Below are positions 20,084 to 30,800 of a stretch of 64,000 nt of DNA, in pieces. The DNA is from Paramacrobiotus metropolitanus (lineage: Eukaryota > Tardigrada > Eutardigrada > Parachela > Macrobiotidae), in NCBI RefSeq assembly GCF_019649055.1, contig NW_026570264.1, positions 62,001-126,000 of the forward strand, given 5' to 3'. How positions within the stretch are numbered: position 1 is the first letter of the stretch; the number at the start of each line of letters is the position of its first letter. A program made the translations under genes and the position numbers. The notes below the pieces were generated by a model. It did not search any database. It saw only the letters and a program-made list of their open reading frames with translations, and was not told where the DNA came from.

Positions 20084-21016
20084 TTATTTTAGAGCGTCAT
20101 TCTGTCCAGCCTTATCAACCGCCTTGTCCTGTACGTCCGGTGGGACGGTACTGGACTTGTCCGATACGTCCGGTGGGACCGTATTGGACTTCTGCTTTCT
20201 GCCCTTTGAGACTTTCTCAGATTTTTCCCGTCCTGTGGTTATGCGGGTGAGCAAGTCTTTATCCGCCTCATCTTCAGCAACTACGTCCTCTTCCAGGACT
20301 TGCTGGGCCGTAAGGGTTGCTTTCGGCTTCTTGGGCGTCTTTGGTCTTTTATGCTTTTCCTTGGGCAGCGGGGCCACTTTTGGCTCTTCGGTCACCGCTG
20401 GCTTGTCCGTGACGGACGTCCCTTTTTCCGGTTCCGCCGGGGCCAAAGTTAGGTCGATAGCGGCTAATGGCTGGTTTTGAAGTTTTGTCAGCGCCGGTGT
20501 CTCGAAATCCGGTTTGGCCTTTCGAGGTCGGCCGGGGCCACGCTTCACTGGTGGCTCTAGGTCTGATGTCTTTGGGTCAGGTGGGCCATAGCCAGGGATT
20601 CGCAAAGTCTTTTGCTGCTCCGCCACAAGTTTCTTGGACGGGCCCTTTCCGGGCTTCTGCTTCTTCGGCAGCGTCTCAAGTTTGCTCTGGGCGTGTGGAA
20701 GCTCTGCATCTTGTCCCGGCTCTGCCTTATTGTTGCACCTTTCCGACTCTGTGGGTTCAGGTTCCGCGTCGCCGCTCTTCTTGGATGAGCGTGTTATTCT
20801 GCGACTCGGGCCGTTTGGGTTAAGGTACGGCTTTAGGCGGTCAACACATACGGTGTGTTCCACACCGGTGTCCCGCTCTCGAATCCAGTAAGTGTTCGGC
20901 TTAGGTATGCCGATGACGATGTAGACGCCTTCGAACTTGTTTGGATTAGTCGGGTCGTCCACCATGTTCTTCAGGGTGACCAAGTCCCGACTTCTTTTTG
21001 TTATAGATGGCCGCAT
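20084..21016 (-). CDS. Integrase C-terminal domain and long tail with AT-hook
   Basis: Continues the integrase in a shifted frame. Residues 12-70 match the Ty3 integrase C-terminal domain (RDLVTLKN, KFEGVYIVIGIPKPNTYWI, VCVDRLKPYLNPNG). A tail of about 240 residues follows, rich in Lys/Pro/Glu. It includes KRGPGRPRKAK, a good AT-hook (core GRP), and two tandem TVPPDV-DK units near the end. Tails with chromatin-binding modules (chromodomain, AT-hook) are known in Ty3/gypsy integrases and can steer target choice; here that role is inference. The break from the preceding frame falls in an A-rich run near 20995-21000. Confidence 0.75.
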   Translation of the reverse strand: MRPSITKRSRDLVTLKNMVDDPTNPNKFEGVYIVIGIPKPNTYWIRERDTGVEHTVCVDRLKPYLNPNGPSRRITRSSKKSGDAEPEPTESERCNNKAEPGQDAELPHAQSKLETLPKKQKPGKGPSKKLVAEQQKTLRIPGYGPPDPKTSDLEPPVKRGPGRPRKAKPDFETPALTKLQNQPLAAIDLTLAPAEPEKGTSVTDKPAVTEEPKVAPLPKEKHKRPKTPKKPKATLTAQQVLEEDVVAEDEADKDLLTRITTGREKSEKVSKGRKQKSNTVPPDVSDKSSTVPPDVQDKAVDKAGQNDALK

Positions 21017-21739
21017 CCCTTAGGAACCCTTCTTCGATCCGCGTTTTGGCAATTTCATGCGCCCGGTTCAGGCGCTGCTGCATCCTCTTGACATAACGTT
21101 CGTTAGTCGTAAAAGTTTCTGGGACGTTGGTCCCAGCGAGGACGTCTTGTGGTATGGTCATTTCTCGTCCAAACAGCATATGGTATGGCGAGAATCCAGT
21201 GGTTGCGTGAACGGCACGGTTCATGCCGGAGATCACGTAAGGTAGGGCCCTGTGCCAACGATGTTCGTCGCCGGCGCCGCCAAAGTTTCGAATTCCGTCC
21301 CAGATGGTCTGCATCTGGCGTTCGACTTGGCCTTGGCCCTCTGGATGATATGCGGATCCGAAGGTCTGCTCGATGCCGAAGATTTTCGCCACTTTGGCGA
21401 AAGATTTTGCCGTAAAATGCGTGCCCCGGTCGGAGTGCATTGTATGTGGCATGCCGTACTTTAGTACGACTTCTTCGACAACTTCTCAAATTCCTTGGCC
21501 GAATTTGTCTTGGTCGGCCGGGCTATGGTGAACTTCGTCATTTGGTCGACCACCACAGTGATGTACCGGTATTTCTTGGTTTGGGTCACCGGTAGAGGTC
21601 GTTTGAAGTCGGCGAAGACGCGGTACCAAGGCGCAACAGCTTCAGTCGGCTGCAGCTTACCGTAGGTAGCTCGCCGCGGTACTTTGCCGAAGATACACGT
21701 CTGACATCGGTCGATGTAGTCGTGTATGTCGCAGCTCAT
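20946..21739 (-). CDS. Integrase catalytic core (two frames joined near 21488)
   Basis: 21461-21739 begins MSCDIHDYIDRCQTC, the CC half of the HHCC zinc finger, then holds the first catalytic Asp region (FADFKRPLPV). 20946-21452, in another frame, holds HSDRGTHFT with the second Asp and the QGQVERQ glutamate, i.e. a complete DDE triad across the two. The switch lies in KLSKKSY just before KYGMPHT and fits a one-base deletion. The core catalyses 3' processing and strand transfer of element cDNA. As found, the reading frame is broken. Confidence 0.8.
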
Positions 21740-22534
21740 GCGGTCCCAGTAGTACCGAAGTTTGGCTGCTTCAATGGTTTTGCGGTATCCAAAGTGGTTT
21801 TTCCATCGTGGAGGGACTGGATAATATTCTTCCGCATGAACAGAGGGACAACGAATCTCCTTTCGAGTTTCGCATTGATGTCTGTGAGTCGGTAGAGCAC
21901 ACCTTTGTCCATCTGATAATGTTCGGGTAGTTTGGACCTCTTGTTCATTTCGCTTTGGTGTTCCAACTCATGGATTTTCTTGGCCAGAGTTGGATCGCGG
22001 TGTTGCATCCGTCGCAATTCTTGCGCGGTGCGGTCTGTGACTTTTTCTGGACACGGTGGGACTTCGGGCTCTGGCTCTCCCGATGTGGGCGCCGGTACAT
22101 TGATCACCCTTATGTCCGCCGTGCTGAACTGGTCCCAATTTGTGATTGCGTTGCAATGAGGCAGGAGAGGCTTGTCCCATTCATTTGCGGGGTCCTCGTC
22201 CGTAACTTGCAGCCTGCGCACCTTTATGATGCGTGCTGGGATCTCGTCCTTATAATCCTCGAAGTTGGGGACTTGGTCCAATTCTTCGTGTGGGCCTTTG
22301 TCATCGTCCCGTTCGAGTGGCCATCTGGACGGTGCGTCGGCATTGTCACAGAATGTGCCTGGTTTGTACTCAATGGTGATGTCCCGTCCCTGTAAGTCAA
22401 GGGCCCATCGAGTAAGACGAGGATTGATGCCGGGCCGGTTAGACTCGCATCTGAGCAGATTCGTTAAGGCTCTGTGGTCCGTCCTTACTGTGAAAGGTCC
22501 ATGGTCAATGTAGTGCTTAAACTTTTGGACGGCC
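21736..22534 (-). CDS. RNase H remainder and integrase N-terminal zinc region, downstream of a stop
   Basis: In the same frame as the protease-RT ORF but after an in-frame TAG at 22534-22536. The text AVQKFKHYIDHGPFTVRTDH is a standard RNase H segment, followed by the tether region (DNADAPSRW) and the integrase N-terminal HH region (SLHDGK). The conserved Trp of the AVVWA motif is where the TAG stands, so a TGG to TAG change is likely. A one-base loss in an A run at about 21798-21802 (plus strand T5) then moves the zinc-finger Cys pair to another frame. Confidence 0.75.
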
Positions 22535-25500
22535 TACACTACGGCTAAGCATTCCCATTCGGTCACGCCGTAGTTCTTCTCAGCTCCATGTGGGACACGA
22601 CTTGCGTAGGCAATTGGCCTCGAGTCCTGGCTGAGTATGGCTCCGATGCCAGCGCCACTTGCATCGCATTCGATGGTGGTCTGTTTGGTCGCATCGAATT
22701 TGGCCAATATTGGGGCTTCCGTTAGGGCCTTTTTAATTTCATTGAACTCTGCGGTGTGGGCGTCGGTCCAGTCGTTCTTCACTGAACTTTCCTTCCGCAG
22801 GAGTTCATACATCTTGGAAGTCTTCTGGGCGTAGCCCAGAATGAACTTCCGGTAGTAGTTAGCGAGTCCAAGAAACGAGCGAAGTTGACGCTCGGTCTTG
22901 GGCGGTAGCTTCTCGGCGATGGCCGCTACCTTCTCGGGATCAGTATGGACACCGTCCTTGCTGAGGATGTGTCTAAGGAATTGGAGTTTTTCCATTCCAA
23001 ATTCGCATTTCGACGGTTTTATTGTGAATCCGGCGTCTCTGAGGCAAAGGAGCGTGTTTCTAAACGCTTTCCTGAATTCCTCGAATGTCTTGCCGAAGAA
23101 TATCACGTCGTCGATGTATGCGAAGACGCCGCCTTGTTTGCGGGCCGGCGCCATAATCTTGTCCATTGTCATTTGGAATGTGGCTGGCCCGTTGCAGACG
23201 CCAAACGGCATTCGTTTGAACCGGAACATCCCTTCTGGAGTCACGAAGGTAGTGTAGTCCATGGACGCTGGGTCCATAAGGATTTGCCAGAATCCGGACT
23301 GACAATCTACCTTGCCGTAATAGGCGTTGCCTGCACATTGATCCAGAAGTTCGTCTGGATTGGGCAATGGGTAATTATTCTTCTTGGTCACCGAGTTCAG
23401 CTTTATGTAATTTATGCAGAACCGGGTGCCCATGGTCCCGTCGCCGTTTTTCTTCGAAGCGAGGACCACTGGGAAACTCCACGCTGCCATGGACGATTCA
23501 ATTACGCCTTGGTCCAACATTTCTTGGACGTGCTTGTTTATGAACTCTCGTCCCTTCCAACTCGTTCGGGTTGGGTTCATTTTAATTGGTGCAGCGTCGC
23601 CAACTTCTATGACGTGAGTCACTCCTTTGACGTCACCGTAAGGCTTTTTGGACGTCGGGAATATGGCCCGGAGTTCCCATAAGTCCTGACGGAGTAGAGC
23701 GGTCTGCTCTTCGGTCAGGTGATCGCCGAAGTGTGCATTAGCGATCTGAGCGCGGATTTCGCGCTCCACTTCAGGATCTTCCTCTCCGGTTTGGAGGGAA
23801 TTGATCTTGGCATAATCTTCCTCCGAGATTTTCTCGTATGGCTCCACTTGGCCCATGTTAACTCCTTTCCGGAGTATATGGGGCTCTTTGGAGTAGTTTG
23901 ACACCAGTCTGGTGAAACTGTTGCCATCATGCTGGACTGGTCCGTCGAGCATGGCCAGACTCCGTTTGGTGTCTTGGCTTCCGAGGTATATGAATTTCTG
24001 TCTCGGGTCGACGGGAAAGTCAATGCTGACTTGGACCGGGGTGATGGACTCCGGTGGGAGCTCCACTTTTACAGTTGCCCGGACCATAGCATGGTCGTTA
24101 ATAGCGCGGTACCGATTTGGATTATTCCCTGCCGCTTTTGGCCATGGTAAGGCGTCGGCATTGGGAATTGACCAATCTACGCCGTCCTCCTTGATGTCTG
24201 GCTCATATATGTCGCTGTAGTACATGTGGCCAACTTTTGCACCTTTGCGGAGGATTTGGTCGCGTCGGGACTTATTTTGGACCTGAATCCACGCGTGTTC
24301 GCTGTTTCGAGTTTGGACCTCTGCTTCGATCGGTATGACCAAGCGGTGTGGTCTTCTCAGCGATTTAAAGTGGATTGGCCGTCCCGGGTCCATAGTCCGA
24401 TAGGACCGGACCTTAATCCAGCAAGTTGAGTAGGCTGGTAAGGTGTACCGCTGATGAACGAAGACGACCTTTCTCTCTTCCTTGAGGCAGTCCGTTGGAC
24501 GTTCGGTCCGCAATTTGCGGATTACCGGTGCTTCGGCTCGGAGTTGGAGAATTTCTGTGTCCTCTTCGTCATCACTTGACTCCTCCGATGATTGGTTATC
24601 GGAGTCCGTGTCCGGTGAGTCACTAGAGCTCTGGACGTCCGAATCGGTAGACTCGGGTTTGTCGTCTTGCTCGGGTTTTGGCTTGCCATTGTCCTCGTTA
24701 GAGGTTGGCGCGCCGCCGGCCACTGTTGGTGCCGGTTTGGTCACGAGATCCACTTCTTGGATCTCTGGCGCTCCGGTTGCGATTTCCTGTTTTTCAGGTT
24801 CGTCCGGTCCCGCCAAAGTGGTTGGACGGCTCCCGTTGGGGAGTGGCGAGGCTGGTCGGCCTTTTGCCCAACGTTGAGATGAACGGGTTTGTATGGCCCG
24901 TATCACCGCTTCAACGCCGTCTCCACATAGAGGACAAGTCAATTGGACTTCCTCTGGTGAAGGGTCCTGCTCATTCTGGCTGGTGTCCCTTCGATGGCCC
25001 CCCTGTTCTCGGTGTGGGCCATCCTTGAAGCGCACTCTTGTCGCTATATGCGGTGCAGCTTCCGGCAATGGTTCCGGTATAGTCCTGACGTTAGTCAGGC
25101 TCAAGTCATATTTTGGCCATATGCTGACGGTTAAGCCAGGGTGTTGGGCCATTTGTCTTCGAAGCGTTATAATGTCATCGAAGAGATCCGTGCACATCTT
25201 TTGGAGTGCTTTCGGCATTTCCATGTGGTACTCTCTGTATTCCCACACTAGGGCTAGACGTTCGTCCTCCCATAATGCTCCTTCTTGAACCAAATCGTCC
25301 AATTCTTGGGCGAATGGTCCGTATTGTGCGGCAATTTGCGGCCACGTTAGTGGTTCGCCTTTTTCTTCAAGCCAGCCCTCTTCTAGGGCAAGGATCCGGC
25401 CAGCGCGGTATTCGAGGAAATTTCTAACCCCAGTAAACCAAGTTTTGTAGCGCTGGACCAGTTTCTCCTTAATTTCTCTGTCAGGCACCGGCCGTTGGCC

Positions 25501-26727
25501 CGGTGCCTCTGGTATCGGGATAGTCTTTACTATCCCGTGATTTGGTTTGGGTATGCCTGCGCGGAATTGGGTCATGTAACGCTCGATTGCGTTATGGACG
25601 CGCAGCTCCCATATGAGGCTTTCAATGGTGTCCAGGCATTCCCAACAGGTAGAAGGAGAACTTTTCGGGTGATCAAGCCGATTAACTCTCACTTCATCAT
25701 CGGGTCCCGGTGCCCCTGGTATCGGGATAGACTTTACCGCGTCCCAAACGATTTCTTTGTTTGGCTTGAGGATGAACGTAAACTTGGAGTGGAGGTAGTC
25801 ACAGCCAAGCAGTACGTGCACGTCCGTTAACGTCGGTTGGACGAAGAACGTGTGGTGGCTCTTGTATCCCTGCAGTGTCACCGGTACGGTGCAGCAGTGG
25901 GAGACCACGAAGGCGGTTTGTCCGCCGACACCAAGGATTTTGGTGTTCCGTCCTAATGGCTCTGTTTTGATACCATTGGCGGTGCAGAATTGCTGGCAGA
26001 TGAGGGATGTCTCCGCTCCAGTGTCCAGCATGGCGAGCGTGTGGACTGGTCCAATTTGGACTTTGTGTGTCCATGCTCTGACGGTCTTCGGTTTTCGATT
26101 TTCGTCGAGGCCAACTGTCACTTCCCGCATCACCGGTACTATGGGGATTAGCGACACTGGTCCTGGATCGTCAGGAGCGTAGTGAGGTGAAGGTGGCTCC
26201 TGTTGGACAGACTCTTCCTGTGGTGATTTTTCCGATACCCGTAGGGTCGAAAACATACTTTTGGTGTTACGGAAGGTCCGTGAGCTATTTATGGTTCGCA
26301 CCGTTGGTGTGGTGCCGAGGGGTTGTCCACGGTTCTGGAGCTCACAGATCCGAGGAGTAGACGCCTCGAGAGGTTCGGTTGTCCAGTCTTTTAGGGATCC
26401 GACCTCGCTGTCCGTATCTTGTACGGACCATCCTTCCGGTGCGCTGTCGGAGGATGTGTCTGACGCCAATTGTGGATACGTCATATTCGTGGTGCGACGT
26501 CTCGCTTTGCCACGTGTTCGGTTGGCCTTTAGGTTGGTTGAGGCTCCGAGTTTTGGGGATCGGTTGGCCTTGGGGTTAGTTGAGGCTCCGAAAATCGACT
26601 TGGTCGCCTGCAGTGCGACTGTCGGCCTGGCATCACTTTTAGAGCCAGGTGGCTTAGGCGCAGGTTTGGCGCAAAGCCTGGATCCGCTGGTAGGCTGTTG
26701 AGCCATATGGGTTAGTTTGGGATCCAT
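22534..26727 (-). CDS. pol: Pol: aspartic protease, reverse transcriptase, start of RNase H
   Basis: A 1397-codon ORF. Aspartic protease at about residues 215-320 (AMLDTGAETSLIC, then VLLGCDYL). A long spacer of about 700 residues follows, with an acidic Ser/Asp/Glu patch and two similar segments (NKSRRDQILRKGAKVGH and NYSKEPHILRKGVNMGQ) of the type that often precedes RT. RT at about 1045-1300 shows TRFCINYIKLN, the KVDCQSGFWQI motif, MPFGVCNGPATFQ and the YIDD active site (residue about 1204). RNase H starts at TIECDASGAGIGA (about 1355) and stops at WECLAVV. Gag is in a different frame. The sequence is Ty3/gypsy type. The spacer makes this much longer than a usual Ty3 protease-RT. Confidence 0.9.
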   Translation of the reverse strand: MDPKLTHMAQQPTSGSRLCAKPAPKPPGSKSDARPTVALQATKSIFGASTNPKANRSPKLGASTNLKANRTRGKARRRTTNMTYPQLASDTSSDSAPEGWSVQDTDSEVGSLKDWTTEPLEASTPRICELQNRGQPLGTTPTVRTINSSRTFRNTKSMFSTLRVSEKSPQEESVQQEPPSPHYAPDDPGPVSLIPIVPVMREVTVGLDENRKPKTVRAWTHKVQIGPVHTLAMLDTGAETSLICQQFCTANGIKTEPLGRNTKILGVGGQTAFVVSHCCTVPVTLQGYKSHHTFFVQPTLTDVHVLLGCDYLHSKFTFILKPNKEIVWDAVKSIPIPGAPGPDDEVRVNRLDHPKSSPSTCWECLDTIESLIWELRVHNAIERYMTQFRAGIPKPNHGIVKTIPIPEAPGQRPVPDREIKEKLVQRYKTWFTGVRNFLEYRAGRILALEEGWLEEKGEPLTWPQIAAQYGPFAQELDDLVQEGALWEDERLALVWEYREYHMEMPKALQKMCTDLFDDIITLRRQMAQHPGLTVSIWPKYDLSLTNVRTIPEPLPEAAPHIATRVRFKDGPHREQGGHRRDTSQNEQDPSPEEVQLTCPLCGDGVEAVIRAIQTRSSQRWAKGRPASPLPNGSRPTTLAGPDEPEKQEIATGAPEIQEVDLVTKPAPTVAGGAPTSNEDNGKPKPEQDDKPESTDSDVQSSSDSPDTDSDNQSSEESSDDEEDTEILQLRAEAPVIRKLRTERPTDCLKEERKVVFVHQRYTLPAYSTCWIKVRSYRTMDPGRPIHFKSLRRPHRLVIPIEAEVQTRNSEHAWIQVQNKSRRDQILRKGAKVGHMYYSDIYEPDIKEDGVDWSIPNADALPWPKAAGNNPNRYRAINDHAMVRATVKVELPPESITPVQVSIDFPVDPRQKFIYLGSQDTKRSLAMLDGPVQHDGNSFTRLVSNYSKEPHILRKGVNMGQVEPYEKISEEDYAKINSLQTGEEDPEVEREIRAQIANAHFGDHLTEEQTALLRQDLWELRAIFPTSKKPYGDVKGVTHVIEVGDAAPIKMNPTRTSWKGREFINKHVQEMLDQGVIESSMAAWSFPVVLASKKNGDGTMGTRFCINYIKLNSVTKKNNYPLPNPDELLDQCAGNAYYGKVDCQSGFWQILMDPASMDYTTFVTPEGMFRFKRMPFGVCNGPATFQMTMDKIMAPARKQGGVFAYIDDVIFFGKTFEEFRKAFRNTLLCLRDAGFTIKPSKCEFGMEKLQFLRHILSKDGVHTDPEKVAAIAEKLPPKTERQLRSFLGLANYYRKFILGYAQKTSKMYELLRKESSVKNDWTDAHTAEFNEIKKALTEAPILAKFDATKQTTIECDASGAGIGAILSQDSRPIAYASRVPHGAEKNYGVTEWECLAVV

Positions 26728-26810
26728 TGGGGTTAGTAACTGTACAGAAGTTATGTCCGGCGGTTTAGGTTCCGGTCTTAGGTCAGGTGAGTTGCCGATA
26801 CTCCCCGACC

Positions 26811-27881
26811 TTAGGCGTTTCCCGCGGTTGGGCTGGCCCGGCTAGGGCCACCGCCGCTGTTGCCATTTGGCTTTACCAGCTGGTCCGGTATGGGTGGTAG
26901 CGCTGCCCTTTCATTGGCTGGCGTCTGGTATCCCTGTTTTGGACCATTCTGCCGGTTGCCGCCACCGGACCCACTTCCTGAGCCAATGGACTGCCTTCGT
27001 CTGCCTGTCCCCCCATTACCACGTGGTGGTCTGGGTTGTTTGGGTGGCACTAAGCCGAGGCGGTTAGGATTGGCTGACCCGGTAGGGTAGCCTTTCTGAT
27101 AGCGATTTCGCCAATCCAAATACCATTTCCGGTTTGGATTTTCGCATAATGGCCTGTTTGCATAGCCACAGCCGTCGGTTGCGTGGTTTCCTCACAGGCA
27201 GTGGTTGCAAGTGATAATCCCATCTTTGGCCCATCGCTCGAACATGCGCTCGACTCGGTCGATGTACATGTCCTCTTGTCTGCGGGCCTCTTCGGGGCTC
27301 AGAGTCTGGCGTTGGCCACTCTGGCCTCCCGGGCTTCGGTTTTGTCCTCCAGGGCTGTTGCCGCTTTGGTTTCCGCTAAAGCTGGCATTTTGGCCTTTGG
27401 AGAACTTGCCCTTTGGTCCTCCGCCGCTGTTGCCCTGGCTGTAGCCATAGTTGCCCTGGTTTCGGACCTGGCCATAGCCGCCACTACCGCCGTTGGGCGG
27501 TGTAGACCCACGTTGTGGGGAGGCTAAGTTCAAGGCCGCGATGGCGGCGTATGTTGCCTCAATTCGGGCTTGTGTAGCTTGCGGGGGATAGAGTGCCGGT
27601 TGTTGTGGTACGACTTGGGCTGGTGGCGTTTGTATGGCCGTTCGGATTGTTGGGTATCCGCGGCTTGCCTTCCCTTCGTACTCCGGTTTTCCCATTGTGT
27701 ACTGCCGGACATAGCCCCGGAATTCTGCTGGTGACTTTAGTATCCGGATGTCCAGAGCGCGGCGCAGTTCTGGCTCATTCACATTCTCTCTCAAGAAGTG
27801 AAGTGTCATGGTGTCGTCCAAGCCAGCGCGCGTCTGGAGAGTCAGCATGGCGTCGTAATACTGCTCAGGGGTTTCGGTCAA
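26811..27881 (-). CDS. gag: Gag continuation: capsid C-terminus and zinc knuckle (27192-27881, 26811-27191)
   Basis: In the same frame as the large gag ORF but separated from it by TAA (27891-27893), and itself split by TGA at about 27192-27194. The first part (TPEQYYDAMLTLQTRAG, then TMTLHFLREN) is capsid C-terminal-like. A Gly/Gln/Asn-rich linker follows, then a CCHC knuckle (C-x2-C-x4-H-x4-C) whose fifth residue from the second Cys side is the TGA codon, probably CGA originally. After the knuckle comes a basic, Pro/Gly-rich tail ending at 26811. Zinc knuckles bind element RNA during packaging. Confidence 0.75.
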
Positions 27882-27890
27882 GTGTTGGTA

Positions 27891-30800
27891 TTACCGATGG
27901 GCGATTTCTCCCATGGCAGTGGCCTGCTGATTATCATCGCCATATCGAGTGGCAAACTTCTGGAGCCACTCTTCCACTGTCCAGCCGTCCTCGTCTTCTC
28001 GATTGGCTTGGCCAGTGTACCATTCTTTTACAGGGTCCGATAGGGCCATGTAAATGCGGCTCATGAAGTCCGGATCTGGTTTGTTCAGATCGGATGACTG
28101 CTTACAGATCCGTCGGACCTGTGCAAGCCATCCTTTCACCATTGTTTTGTTGCCGTCAAATTTTGGCAACTCGGTGCGGACTTGAGCTCTCGCGTTAGCT
28201 TTTCCCATCTCTTGGGCCATTTCCTTGATTTGCTCTCTGGTTGAGAGAGCTGGACTGACCGGTGGTGATGGGGCCGGTGTTGGCTGCTGTGGTATTAGCG
28301 GCACTTGCTGAGGTTGGGCCCACACTGGTTGGCCCGGTACGATCTGGATAGCCCCGTTGGACGCCATCCATGCGTATGCTCCATTCGGGAGCTGGACCAA
28401 CATGGGCGCATTTTGGCCTTGACCTGGTTGAGCCGCTGGTCCTGGTGGCATGGCCGCTGTTGGCGGTATGCCTGGTGGTTGGGGCACATTTTGGCCCGTG
28501 GGCGTCGTTTGGCCCATCTGTGGCTGAGCTTGGCCCGTTGGGGCTGCCGCCGTGATAGGAGGGCCAAATAGTTGGCCTACTAGTGGTTGTTGCACCGTTG
28601 GTGTACCACTTTGGCCTCCCATCTGTCCTTGCATGGCCGATGGCCCGAACATTGGGCTCAGCGGGTTGGTCCGGTTTGGATCAGCGCCGCTGGTCTGAGC
28701 CTGGCTTGTGGCCGGATGTGGACTAAAGTTGAAGTCCATGTTCGGGAATATCGTTGGGTACAAGGACGGATACGATGGCTTTGATCCAAAGTAGCTGTGG
28801 CTGGGTATCGCCTGACTTGGATCGAAGCCTAGCCCACTTAACGTAGACGGATGAGTCTGCGTTGTGGGCGTCACTATCGTCGTTGGACTGATAGTGGCGG
28901 TTGTAGTGACCGGGACTGGTGGTGGCGGCAGTGTTATTGTCGCCGTTGATGTTCCGCGGTCCACCGGGCTGGGAGGCGCAGGTATGGTTGGCCCCTTTGG
29001 GGGATCTCCAACCAGTGGTCCTTCCACAGCCATGTTCACTTGATAGTTCTGCTGGTGATACACTGGCTCTCGGTAGAAGCGTTGGCCCTGCCGCAGAGCC
29101 TCGTCGACTTTTTCTTGTCGACGTTGTGTATCCGAGTCTGGAAAGGTATGGTAGGACGGTGGTTCTGCGGACAACTCGGAGTTGATATCTGCGAGATGTG
29201 ATTTCTCCGCATCTAAGCAGGCGTTTTCCGTGCTTAGCCTTTCCAGTTCCTCGTTCATTTCGGTTATGCGTTGTGTGGCCGCCTGGTAGTCTTTGACCAG
29301 GCCGGCATTATTGGCCTCCAAAACGATGATCCGGTCTTGTTGGCCCTGGATCACCTGTTTGGCTTGATTGAAGGCCTGCTCCAATTGGACGAAGTTTTGA
29401 TGCCCAATGGCGCTGTTCTGCTCAAGTTGGACCCGAATGGTTGCTTCGGTGTTGAGCTGGCTCTGGAGGGCAACGATCTGTTGCTGGAGTTGCACGTTCT
29501 GTGCCTCCTTCTGCTGAACCGTTTGGCTCATCAGTCCTCCTTGCTGGATGGTCTTCATGAGATTCTGGTGGCTCTCATAAAGAAGGTTGTATCCATTCCG
29601 CAGACGGTTGATTTCGTCCTGCAGATTGGACAAGTCTTCGGTGAGACGTTTGTTTTCCCTCTGTAGGCGGTCCGCCTCAGAGTCGGTGTCGTCAATGGTG
29701 GTCCGGGCCGCAGCCAAGTCGTCCCTGGCTTTGGCCAGCTCGGTCCTCGTAGAGGTGAGCAGGGCTTCAAGGCCCGCCACAGCCGTTTCTAGGCTGTGGA
29801 TTGTCCTATTGAGCTGGTCTCGCTCAGCATTAGGACATGGTGACAACTTGAGCTGGGTTAGCTCAAGTTGGGTCTGGGCCAGTATGGCCGAGACACGTTT
29901 AACCTCTGCGTCCGATTGGAACGCAAGGTCTTTGTGTCTGCAGATCTCGTCCTGCATCCATCGTTCAGATAGCAGGGAAGCTTCTGCGATGTCCGCCAGC
30001 TGTTTGGTCAGGTCCCGTACTGTGGTCCGAAGTTGGTCGACTTCGTCGAGTTCCTCGGGCCGGGTTGCCTGGATCAGCTTTGGCGGGCTGACGTTGGCGC
30101 GGCCTGTGTCCCAGGAGGGCTGGTTAAGGTCCATCCTGGCTGTGGCCCTGTTAAGTTGGGCCAGATCCACAATTGGCTCTCCGTCCGGTCTGGACGGGCC
30201 GAGCGCGCCGATGACGTCATTGGTCGGCGATGGCGTTGTGTAAGTTGGGCCATCGTCCTCAAACATGAGTGGCGACTGACTTGCGGGCTGTTGGCCCTGG
30301 TCTTGTGCCTTTGGACCAGCCTTTTTGGCTTGGCCCTTTGCCTTGCGTCCACCTTTGGCCACCGTTGGTGCCTCAGGTTGGATCTGGTCCGAGCCCGGTA
30401 GGGTTGGACGTGCTGTCAGATCCTGGACATCAAGGTTGGACCGGGCCAGGTTGTTTGGCTCTGGTCCATCGGTGCGTGTCTTGTCCTCACCTGTGGCTGC
30501 CGTTGGCGCCGCAGGTTGGACTTGGCCCGGACCAGGTATGGCCGGTTGGTGCGCCAAGTCCCGAGGGACACTGTTGGCCTGGGCCGTCCTATCGGCGCCA
30601 GGTTGGTTGTCCAGAGGCTGGTTGGCCTCGGACAGTTCGTCGGATGCCTCCTGGAATGTGTCGTCCCGGGTGGCGTCCAGACTTTCGTCGCTGGTTTCCA
30701 AATCGGCCGGCAGGATTTGTCTGTCCCGCCTGGCTTTGGCCTCGACTGAACTCGTTGAGCCGGCCGAGTTTGGCTCGTCTGGTTCAGAACCGCTCTGTTT

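Noticed and set aside
22945-23682. 245-codon plus-strand frame over the reverse transcriptase
   Set aside because: Antisense to the RT domain, whose motifs are unambiguous on the minus strand.
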